From: Lonicera japonica
Lineage: Eukaryota; Streptophyta; Magnoliopsida; Dipsacales; Caprifoliaceae
NCBI GenBank assembly: GCA_021464415.1
Contig: CM038469.1
Coordinates: 3,946,501 to 4,010,500 of the forward strand
DNA length: 64,000 bases
Reading direction: 5' to 3'
The notes below the pieces were generated by a model that ran no database searches, was not told the origin of the DNA, and was given only the letters and a program-made list of their open reading frames with translations. Made by a program: the position numbers and the translations under genes. Of this stretch, positions 24,901 through 35,023 are shown one piece after another (the stretch's first letter is position 1; each line of letters starts with the position of its first letter).

Positions 24901-26703
24901 TCTAGTGACTTCCCAGGGACTATTACTGTAATTTTCTTCCACCGAGCAGTAGTTTCCTTCAGTACCTGATCAAATGCATGTTGGTGACTCGGTTGGAATG
25001 GGCCGAGTGGATCACATAATATTCGACACATGTCCACCGAGTAGAGGTAAAAGCTCTCGACTAGAATGGTCTATTTGGTTTAGACTTCAGAAAAAACAAT
25101 TAACTCGATAGTAATGGGCTGAGCAAAGCTAAACTAACTCAATCCATTCCAACTAAGGAAATATTCATCTTGTTAATGTCCATTTGGCCATGGAAAACCT
25201 AGGATTGGCTTACCAACTCGTCATCATGGGTCGAATGAGCCTAAACAAGTTGCACTTATGCTTCTGTGTTTTTGTTATGCTGTGCAGTTCCACTATGAGG
25301 TTGAGGGAATAGGAGATCAGGAACTTGATGTGGATATCGGAATGTGTTGCTCAAAAGTCAAAACCAAAAGTCCCGGGTCTACGATAGTGTTGTTTTCATC
25401 TTTTAGGTTTTTTGCTTTCAGCCTTTTCCTACTAAACTATCTTATCTACAACTACTTTTATTATGTACGGCTATTTGATTCTTTTGTAAATCTTTCTCCC
25501 CATAAATGTCTGTTTCTTTATCATCCATGGTAATGCTTTGATGCCTCCCTGCGCTTTGTCCTAGTGTTTCATTACTCAAATAAAGCTTTTGTTGGTATGC
25601 ATAATTTGTTATTAGGTTGGATAAAAAACATTATTGTAATGAGATTCATAAATACATCACAAATGTGAGTCCGGCAAATTAATTTTTGTTATTGTGATTT
25701 GTGAACAGTGTAATTCTTTGAATTAAGGGGTCATTTGGTGAAAGGTGCAATTTGGTGTCTACAGTTAGAAGATCCACTATGGAATATATTGGAAAAAACA
25801 GAAACAATGAGCATTGTAAAGTTGAATTTGGGTTCCCTTAATTTGATACACAGTGTAGCATTTTATTTTATTAGATTAGATTTGTTATGATTAGTAATGA
25901 TTAATATAATTTATTTTTTCACACAAAAAGTCTAAGTTAATTATTAAAAATTGTAATTGAATGACAAAAATAATAATAATGTAGTTGCTTCTAGAGTATG
26001 AATTTTGACTATAATTAATTTAACATTACAGTCTTATACTATTCGGGCAGTGGGAATGGTCGGGCATAACATCGCGGAATTCATGTTTTTGACTTAAAAG
26101 GAGATAATTAAAGGGTGTTCTTAAACACACCCACATTATTATTCTTCTCACTCCTATAAAAGTCAAAGTCCAAATTCAAATGATCTGTTTTTTTTGAATT
26201 ATCTTTAATGCACATACTAATTTTTTTTTCACCACACTTAGTATTTTATTTATTTTACCTAAAAATATATAAGCTTACCCTAATTTTATCTTAATACTCA
26301 CTCTTAATTTTTTTTTCTTCTCTTCTTAATCCACCTTCCATTGTCGGTAAAATTAATACGGTGGTTTTGCGTTATACCCAAAAAAAAAAGCTAAAGAAAC
26401 TACGTGCAATCAAAACCAATATTTGTTTATCCTTTCCTATTTTAACGATAGAAAAATTGCATGAGTCTTTATACATACATATGTATATATATTACAACTC
26501 TAATTAAGAAAAGCAATACTTATGATATAACTTAATGTTATTTTTACAATAATTACTAGTATGATTTCTAGATTTATGGATTTAAAATATATTTTTTATT
26601 ATTATTCAATTGATTACATATTTTTATTGATTGAATAATGATTACCCAAATGATCATTGCATTATTGTATGCATTATTGTATTAATTTGATTCAATATTA
26701 ATA
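21956..26703. other. Intergenic; no firm gene
   Basis: AT-rich DNA with a (TA)n run at about 22094-22116. Two stretches, about 23155-23260 and 24605-24690, are diverged copies of each other (both have 'cattcaaactca' and 'ttgttcttctta'), followed by further related text at about 23550 and 24697. Short ORFs here show no recognisable domain. Confidence 0.35.
25288..25600 (+). other. Possible 3'-terminal exon fragment, unrecognised
   Basis: After a good acceptor-like 'ttttgttatgctgtgcag', an open frame reads FHYEVEGIGDQELDVDIG and continues to a stop near 25533. AATAAA follows at about 25579. The pattern resembles a last exon with 3' UTR, but no upstream exons are visible and I do not recognise the protein. 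It could equally be chance. Confidence 0.18.
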
Positions 26704-27533
26704 GGGATGGTAACGAGTCGAGGTGGGGACAGGTTTGCCTCCTCCATCCCCGAACCCAACTCCCAAATATGTCCCCATACCAGCCCTCATCCCCTATTTT
26801 AAGGTTGAGGGTGTTGCCCATCCTTGTCCCCACCGGTAACAGGTATCCATGGGGAACCTGATTTTTTTTTAACAAAGATAAAAAAATGTAGTTTAACTAG
26901 ACAAAAAATGTTAAAAAAGTTTTATTGTTCCTTCCAACAGTTGCTTTTAAAACTCTAATTAAATTTAAAGTCTATGAATTTGAGATGAAAAAAAACATAT
27001 ATCAACATAAACCTTGCTTAAAAAGTTGAAAAGATGGGAGGAAAACAGTGAACTATGAAAGCATATGAATATAAATGACAAAAAATCAATGTAATGGTAA
27101 AACACTTGCTGGAATTCAAATGTAGTCGGTGGTGTTGGTTAGTGGAGAGAGGTTAAGCTGTGCAAAGAGAACAAGAGAAATAAATTAGTAAACTTGATTT
27201 TAGCTTTTAAGGTTTTTTAATATTATATAATATAAATATAAATTAATAATAATATATAGATATATATAGTTGCAGCCTGCATACAATATATTAATATTTT
27301 AAAATTCAAAAATTGAAAGTGGCTTACATTTAAACCAACTGGTGTAGTGTTATATGTACATATTATACTGAGGGTTTTTTGGGGGTGGGTACCCTAATCC
27401 CCGTCCCTACCTCGACTATTTTTGAAAATCTCCGACCCAAACCCATACATAACACTGATTATTATCCTCTATAATCGACCCTGTTGAGTCAGATACTTGT
27501 GGATATTCAACCCCAGAAATTTTTTTGCCATCC
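26704..27533. mobile_element. hAT-like MITE candidate
   Basis: The left end GGGATGGTAACGAGTCGAGG and the right end TTTTTGCCATCC (inverted) frame DNA rich in 'tccccgacc'-type phrases. These are familiar from an abundant plant hAT-related repeat beginning TAGGGATGGCAA. An 8-bp target duplication was not found, so the limits are tentative. Confidence 0.4.
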
Positions 27534-28181
27534 GAAATCTAATGGATAGATGCTTTAAATATAATTTTACTCAATGATATACATGATACGGAAAAACAAG
27601 TTTGATGATTACAACATGCCATGCTAGTGGTCAAACGTCATTTTTTACCTAAAATAAATTCAAGACGTATTTTTATGAACTACTTTCATAGCAAAAAGGG
27701 AATTGTTATGACTTGCATTTGATATTTATTTATACAATATATAAGTTATATTATTTTTGTATGTCGCTCAAATTTAATTGTGTAATTTTCTAATGATTAG
27801 TAAAATATGAAAAGTAAAATACTTTTGTTAAATATGAATAAATGAAACATTTGAAGGTTTACGGGTGAAGTGCAAGTTTTTTTCACTAGGTGCGAAGATT
27901 TTTTTTTTTGTGGATTTATATATGATTTTTATGTTTTAGTTTTAGTGACGACGGACATTAATGTGCCTATAATGCATTCTGTAAACTCACCCATCACTGG
28001 GGTGAATTGAAAGTTTTTTTGAAAAATAAGTGGAGTGAGAAGAAAATATTCTCTCACTAGGGTGAAAAGACTAATTTTGTGGGTTTATTTAAAAACTCCC
28101 TAATTAAAATGCCATGATAAAATAACAAGCGGACACGATAAAAGGAATGGTTGTCAACTTGTTGCAGATATTATACATTTT

Positions 28182-28728
28182 GGGCTCGTTTGGTTTGAGT
28201 TTTAAATTAGTGGAAGACTTTTATCCTGGCAACTACAATGACTTGCCAATATTTGGTTCACACAAGAAATTTTCTTTCTTGGAACGTTGAATTACTTATC
28301 TATATTCAGTTCAAACGAGAATAGTGTGAATTACCAAAAAGTTTTTCATTTATAAAATTAAAAGACAAATTCTAACAATTTTACAAAGTTAAAATTTAAA
28401 TTTTTATTGTTAAAATTTGTGAAAAGTCGTTGTATGTATTTAATAATAATGAGTTTAATAACATTTTTTTAAAAAAACGAATATAAATGAAAAATAAAAG
28501 TTGTCTTGGTAAATAAAAGTGATATTTTGGTCTTAAGATAAAATTTTAGGAGAAAATTTAAAAAAAGTAATCCTTTATTCCCATCCATTTAAGAGGGAGA
28601 ACTTTGAAGGAATACTTCATTCTTGGAATAATGCATTCCTAATCCAAAACTTGAACCAAATATCGGAATCCTTCTGGAATGGAATGTAGCATTCCGAGAA
28701 TGATTTAAAACTTGAACCAAATGAGCCC
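28182..28728. mobile_element. MITE with 26-bp inverted ends
   Basis: The left end GGGCTCGTTTGGTTTGAGTT (28182 on) is matched in reverse complement by the right end GGGCTCATTTGGTTCAAGTT (from 28728), and the similarity continues through TTTAAAT. 547 bp, no ORF. The terminal sequence is typical of plant hAT or PIF-type MITEs. The flanking bases do not give a clean duplication, so the superfamily is open. Confidence 0.65.
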
Positions 28729-30016
28729 TTAGCTTATTGTTGTCGATTATATTCTTTTTCTTTTGTTAAGTGGGATGAGAATTGTGTAGTCCATGCCTTT
28801 TCTTGTTTTGCGCTTAATGTTTTTGATATGTTAGTTTGCTTGGAAAATTTCTCTTAATGGTTAAAGGAGTCTCTTGCTTTTGATGTATACGCTGCCCATT
28901 GCGAACTGCAAATTGCACACTAGGCCTACGCTTTTTAGCCTGGGTTAACGCCTTTTGGGTTGGGCGTACGCCTTTCACGCTTAGGCTTTGAATGTTTACC
29001 ATTTTTGTGCATTTTTTTAAGATGCATAGTCACAGAGAAATCCTCAAAATAGATTACGTAATCACGAAACCTAAACACTCTTCAAGCCGTGACAGAGTAA
29101 CCGAGCAGCACACACCGAATTTTAAGCCCTAAATTGTAAATGGAATTATTGATTTAAGCTGAAATCTCTTTGCGGTCCTCAATTAGGGCTTGATTTGGAT
29201 TTGATTGTGTTGGATGGAGTGTAATTTAGGTTTTGCGAGAGGGAAATCATTGATTTTATGAAGAGAGAGAGAGAAAGAGATTTTTATAGGGGGTGAGAGA
29301 GCATGAAGCCATATGACTTGGATGAAGTGTGGTGCTGGATATGGGTATGGATATGGATACGAGTATTAAAGGTGGGGTGGTCTTAATTTTGATAAATTAT
29401 AACAGACCCTTTAAGTTTTTTTATTTAACACTTTACCACTTAAATAAATAAAAATTAACATGAAGATAACAATAAAAATATATATTTTTATGCCTGTATT
29501 AATTATTTCTTATTTTTTTAATATAAAAATGCTATGTACAAAAGGTTTACAGCTCGCCGAATTGAAACCTACATCTTATTTTTAGACAAATAAATGCTTA
29601 GACTTACGTATGTGCCTTTTAAAACATTGATATTTATTTATTTATTTACGCCAAATTTAATTTATATTGAAAAAGAATATAGAGTTCACAACTTTAGCCT
29701 TTAGGGTGTGTTTACTTTCAAATGTCTGAATTTAAATGTTTTGGACAACTTTACACTTATTTTATAAAAATAAATATATCTAAAAAGATAAAAGTAAAAT
29801 AAATATTTTACATCTTTACAAATCAAGAACTTAAACTTAAGTTGTACGCTTGCCTTTTAATTTTCAAGAGTTATCATAAATGTTCGGTTGTGAATTTTTT
29901 GAATCAACCAAAAAATGAAAACTTCTTATAATCAAATACCCCTTAATATTGCATATTTCGGTATTACCTCTTCTTCTTTTTTTTTTTTGACTTTATTATA
30001 ATATACTATTATACTT
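28729..30016. other. Intergenic stretch
   Basis: Contains a short motif run at about 28922-28975 (three variants of 'tacgcc-ttt' or 'aacgccttt') and GA-rich DNA at 29260-29285. The frame at 28814-29002 on the - strand has no recognisable domain. No gene supported. Confidence 0.3.
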
Positions 30017-30860
30017 TGATAGTGTCAAAATCTAGAAATAGATAATTAACCAATCAATAAGCGAATATCGGTGAATAAAAAATAAATGCGGCGCAATGAT
30101 GAACACATGACTTTTTTTTAAGGTAGGTTCCCCCGGTAGCGCTTATGTTATTCCAGTGGTACGTCCTCCTTTTGTGTGTGCTTGCTTTGTATTAGCTCAA
30201 AGGCGATCAATTTGGAAGATAATACAAGCTACCAACTTCTCTCTCTATAATTTTCTTAATTCTATTTATAAGTATAGAATTAGGATTACAAATATTTCAA
30301 CAGAATAAATAATAAACTGTGTAAGAGAAAGAGTGTATAAGGGTTGTTGGTATTTTTCGGGGTATGAAAATAGAGAGTATATGACCCTTCTATTTTTTGA
30401 GGGTATGAAAAGAGAGGGTATAAGATCTTTCTATTTTTTCTTAGATTGGCTTGTATTTATTTTGCCAATGGCTTTATATCTCTTGGATGAGATGGATGGA
30501 TCTTGGATGAGAAGGATGGTGTTGGATGAGAAGAATTATGTTTTTTGGTGTGTTTTTATTGTAGAAAGATGTTTTTGGATGAATGAATGAGGAGAAGTAT
30601 TTATAGGTAAAATCTAGAATGGTAAAAAAGTAAATTTGATGAAGATGAGGGGCAAAACAGTAATTTTACAAAGGTGAGTGGACGTAAGTGGAATTTGAGT
30701 GAAAGTTAATGGATGTGAGTGGAATTTGAGTGGAGTTGAGTGGGATTTTAGTGGAGGTAAAAATTGGATTTTATCGGGGGTAAAAATGGGATTTTACCGG
30801 AGGTAAAAAATGTTGAATTACTTTTGTAGGCCAATGATAAAATTAATATTTAACCCCATC
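30017..30860 (-). mobile_element. LTR, inverted copy (left end of composite)
   Basis: The reverse complement of this block aligns over its whole length with the LTR at 32368-33200, from TGATGGGGTTAAAT to TTTTGACACTATCA. It carries the same 'MYKGCWYF' open frame that appears on the opposite strand at 31323. It abuts the next LTR copy head to head at 30860/30861. Confidence 0.8.
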
Positions 30861-31425
30861 TTACCTCCGGTAAAATCCCATTTTTACCCCCTGTAAAATC
30901 TCATTTTTACCTCCACTAAAATCCCACTCAACTCCATTAACTTACACTCAAATTCCACTCACCTTCATTAACTTCCACTCAAATTCCACTTACATCCACT
31001 CACCTTTGTAAAATTATCGTTTTGCCCATCATCTTCATCAAATTTACTTTTTTACCATTTTAGATTTTACCTATAAATACCCCCTTCATTCATTCATTCA
31101 AACCACACCAAAAAATATAATTCTTCTCATCCAACACCATCCTTCTCATCCAAGATTCATCCATCTCATTCAAGAGATATAAAGCCATTGGCAAAATAAA
31201 TACAAGCCAATTTAAGAAGAAATAGAAGGGTCTTATACCCTCTCTTTTCATACCCCCAAAAAATAGAAGAGTCATATACTCTCTATTTTCATACCCCAAA
31301 AAATACCAACAACCCTTATACACTCTCTCTCTTACACAGTTTATTATTTATTCTGTTGAAATATTTGTAATTCTAATTCTATACTTATAAATAGAATTAA
31401 GAAACTTATAGAGAGAGAAGTTATT
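30861..31425 (+). mobile_element. LTR, + orientation copy, 5'-truncated
   Basis: Begins at about LTR position 56 (TTACCTCCGGTAAAATCCC) and runs to 'gagagagaagtt' near 31425. There it departs from the full LTR and enters different AT-rich sequence containing GTTGTATCAG (about 31473), which may be a decayed primer-binding site (TGGTATCAGAGC-like). Confidence 0.7.
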
Positions 31426-32367
31426 TTATAATAACTCATATATGATTTTTCTCTCTATATTAATATATCTAAAGTTGTATCAGTTTCTTACGATTAATAA
31501 TCTTTATTGTAGGTAAAATTGACGAGCTTCCAAAAAATTACAATTAAATGTAATTTTCATCAAGTTCATCCAACAAACCACAAGAAATAAATTAAAGAAA
31601 TTTTCAGCGGATATCAAACTTCCACAAAGCTAAATGCGATTTTGAAATCCGTCAGACAACAGCTGGACCACCCCAACCCAAAGAGATCTAGCTGAAAATT
31701 GGCTGACAACAAAGGCAGGCCTAAAAAAAAGGGACAAAAGAAGAAGAAGAAGAAGAAGAAGAAGAAGAAAGAAAGAAATTCGAGAATTTGATAACAGTTG
31801 GAAAATGCCCGAATATAATCAAACTATTTATGGCAAAAAGTATAGCGAGCTTTATATATTAATGTTCCAAGCTCTATGACTTGCATCCAATGTCTAACGA
31901 GTTCTACACATTAATGTTTCGAGCTCAACGACTAGCATCCGAGATCTAGCTTTCTTGGACTACGACTCGAGATTAACGTCTAGCCAGCCTTACACAATGA
32001 TGTTCTGAAGCTCTAAAAGCTCTACACATTGATGTTTTGAGCTCAATGACTAGCATCCGAGATCTAACGTCCTTGAACTAAGACTCGAGATCAACGTCTA
32101 GCCAGCCTTACACAATGATGTTCTAAAACTCTAAAGACTAATGATCAAAGTCTAGCTAGCTTTACACGTTAATGTTCTGAGTTCCACAAACTTATGGTCA
32201 AATGTTAACGAAACATTACACGTCGATTACTCGAGCTCTTTCCATGATTATCTTCCTTGACAAGTATCCGCTCTCACACCTTAGCTTTGAGCCGGACCAC
32301 TTGACCGACAAAAACATTTATCCTTCATATTTAGCTTTCAGCATAAAAATAAAGGATAGGGGGCAAT
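31426..32367 (+). mobile_element. Non-coding internal region of LTR composite
   Basis: No gag or pol. It contains a (GAA)n run at about 31739-31778, then tandem units of about 118 bp starting at 31903 and 32021 (TCTACACATT..., with GACTAGCATCCGAGATCTA in each) plus partial units to about 32200. The polypurine tract AAAGGATAGGGGG (32351-32363) sits just before the 3' LTR. This is the layout of a non-autonomous LARD/TRIM-type LTR element that must borrow proteins from another element. Confidence 0.65.
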
Positions 32368-33200
32368 TGATGGGGTTAAATAGTAATTTTACCATTGGCC
32401 TACAAAGGTAATTCAACATTTTTTACCTCCGGTAAAATCCCATTTTTACCCCCGGTAAAATCTCATGTTTACCTCCACTAAAATTCCACTCACCTCCATT
32501 AACTTACACTCAAATTCCACTCACCTCCATTAACTTCCACTCAAATTCCACTTACATCCAATCACCTTTGTAAAATTACCGTTTTGCCCCTCATCTTCAT
32601 CAAATTTATTTTTTTACCATTCTAGATTTTACCTATAAATACCCCCTTCATTCATTCATTCAAATCACACCAAAAAACATAATTCTTCTCATCCAACACC
32701 ATCCTTCTCATCTAAGATTCATCCATCTCATCCAAGAGATATAAAGCCATTGGCAAAATAAATACAAGCCAATTTAAGAAGAAATAGAAGGGTCTTATAC
32801 CCTCTCTTTTCATACCCCAAAAAAATAAAAGAGTCATATACTCTCTATTTTCATACCCCGAAAAATACCAACAACCCTTATACACTCTCTCTTACACAAT
32901 TTATTATTTATTCTGTTGAAATATTTGTAATTCTAATTCTATACTTATAAATAGAATTAAGGAAATTATAGAGAGAGAAGTTGGTAGCTTGTATTATAAT
33001 CCAAATTGATCGCCTTTGAGCTAATACAAAGCAAGCACACACGAAAGGAGGACGTACCACTGGAATAGCATAAGCGCTACCGGGAGAACCTACCTTAAAA
33101 AAAAAGTCATGTGTTCATCATTGCGCCGCATTTATTTTTTATTCATCGATATTCGCTTATTGATTGGTTAATTATCTATTTCTAGATTTTGACACCATCA
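32368..33200 (+). mobile_element. LTR, + orientation, full length
   Basis: 833 bp with TG...CA ends (TGATGGGG and GACACCATCA), directly preceded by a polypurine tract, which is the expected 3' LTR context. A TATAAATA motif is present at about 32633. ATACT follows the right end (33201-33205), and ATACT also occurs one base outside the left end of the inverted LTR (30012-30016), hinting that the whole 3.2-kb block inserted as a unit. Confidence 0.8.
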
Positions 33201-33522
33201 ATACTATTTTACACGTATTGGCCTGAGACTAATCCTCATTTTAGAATCCTAATTCTCTTGCAATGCAAGAGTAGTTGACCTAATTAATATATCTATAAAT
33301 TAGGTAGAAGTGCTTATTATACATTGATTTTTACCAAAAATTCAATGAATAATATTTTTTTGAATGAAGGGCATATTTTTAATTGGTAATTAGTGTAAGA
33401 GGCCTATTTTGTTTTATATTTTAAATAAATGTATTCAAATAAATTTAAATATCATTTAATTAATAAAAACATGTTATGTATTACCTGAATTACCCCTTTT
33501 TATGAAATTTGCACAAAAAATA

Positions 33523-33812
33523 TGGAGTGCAAAGTTCATATTGCAATAAAATATGAACTGCAAAGTTCATATTGCAGTGAAATATGGACTGCAATATGAA
33601 CTTTGCACTAAAAATATGGACTGCAAAGTTCACATTGCAATAAAATATAGACTGCAATATGAACTTTGCACTAAAAATATCGACTGCAAAGTTCACATTG
33701 TAGTGAAATATGGACTGCAAAGTTCATATTGCAGTGAAATATGAAGTGCAAAGTTTATATTGCAGTGAAATATAGATTGCAAAGTTCATATTGCAGTCCA
33801 TATTTTAATGCA
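33523..33812. repeat. 31-bp tandem array with flipped monomers
   Basis: The core GCAAAGTTCATATTGC begins at 33529, 33560, 33623, 33686, 33717, 33748 and 33779: spacings 31, 63, 63, 31, 31, 31. In each 63-bp gap the missing monomer is present in reverse orientation (GCAATATGAACTTTGC at about 33591 and 33654). The array is therefore about nine monomers with two inverted, able to form strong hairpins. Open frames on both strands across it are a by-product of the repeat and not genes. Confidence 0.9.
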
Positions 33813-34200
33813 TATTGGTATTTTTTAGTTTATTTTAAGGGTTGGGATGTCATTTTATAATAAAAAAAAAAGACACATGTCATATTATCAATAAAATAAA
33901 AAATAGGCCCTTTATTTTTAAAAAAATTATTCCTTGATTTTAGTGTAAAAATCTTTTTCTAATAAATCCTTTTTTTTAATTGCCCCTTAATATATTTTTT
34001 TATGGAAAGACTTGGAACAAATGGCATGCTTATCTTACACGTGTTAACGACGAAGTACCTAATTCTTTGTTGGTTGATACATACAAATTCAAATACATAC
34101 ACGACCGTATGCATAACTAGTGGAGTAGCTTATAAGCGACGCAAGCTCCATTATTGTATACATAAATAAAACTATTGAATAAGGAGGCAGCAGAATTCAA
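33813..34200. other. AT-rich intergenic, upstream of UBC2-like gene
   Basis: No gene or repeat recognised. The distal promoter of the following gene presumably lies here and downstream. Confidence 0.3.
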
Positions 34201-34283
34201 TTCATGGACGGCTAATCATCAACGAAGACATTCCAATTCCATAAGAATCGCCAGTGATTCGTTCTTGCCGCTTCTCCTTATAG

Positions 34284-35014
34284 GTTCATCAATTAATCTT
34301 TCTCCATATTGTATGCAAATCTACTTATGTATTTGAGATTAAAGCTAATCTACTTATGTATTTGGGATTAAAGGATCTAGGGTTTTAGCTGGTTCGGTGT
34401 CTGATCCTATTTATTTTTAGGTCAAAATTGACTTGATAATGATGGTGTTTCTTCGTTCGGTTCGAGTTTTTGTTTATTCCAATAATCATAATATGAAAAT
34501 TTCACACTTGATACTTGAGTTTTGGCAAAAATGTCTCATTTTTGTTGTTTGTCACCAGGCCATCCTAACTTTTTTGAACTTTATTTTTGGGTTTTACAAT
34601 AATTCTAATTTGGGTATATATATCTCACATAAAAACCGGCATATCTAGTGTGTCAACATGTATTGGTTAAATGGTTAGTATATGCTGTTCATATCCAATT
34701 CATCATTCTCAAAATCTATTATAATCCATGAGTAATCGCCATGTATTGGTTAGTAGATAGAGTTCATATCCAATTCATCCTTCTCAAAATCAATTCTAGC
34801 TGATGAGTAATCTCCATGTATTGGTTTGTTTATGGAGTTCATATCCAATCCATCCTTCTCAAAATCCAATATAACCAATGAGTAATTGCCATATTAAGAT
34901 GTCACTGTTTTGTGTCAAATTAATATGTCCGCGTAGAACTCTTAAATTTCACAAGCACTTAATGTCATGATATGCCTCATGGGCTTAATTTCTTTTGTTT
35001 GGATTGTGCAATAG
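34284..35014 (+). other. Probable 5' UTR intron of the E2 gene
   Basis: A donor-like 'ccttatag/gttcat' at 34283/34284 and a strong acceptor 'ttggattgtgcaatag/gcggcgagg' at 35014/35015 precede the start codon by nine bases. Leader introns are common in plant RAD6-type E2 genes. The upstream exon (about 34200-34283) is inferred from composition only. Confidence 0.45.
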
Positions 35015-35023
35015 GCGGCGAGG

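Noticed and set aside
24616..24969. 117-aa + ORF
   Set aside because: No recognisable domain; overlaps diverged repeat text also found near 23.2 kb.
30333..31323. Pair of 77-85 aa ORFs with nearly identical protein on opposite strands
   Set aside because: They are the same stretch of LTR present in both orientations, with no gene support.
33490..33744. ORFs on both strands with repeated FAV/NCKVHI-type peptides, and a CRISPR-like look
   Set aside because: The frames are produced by the 31-bp repeat. There are no unique spacers, and the sequence is a eukaryotic satellite-like array.
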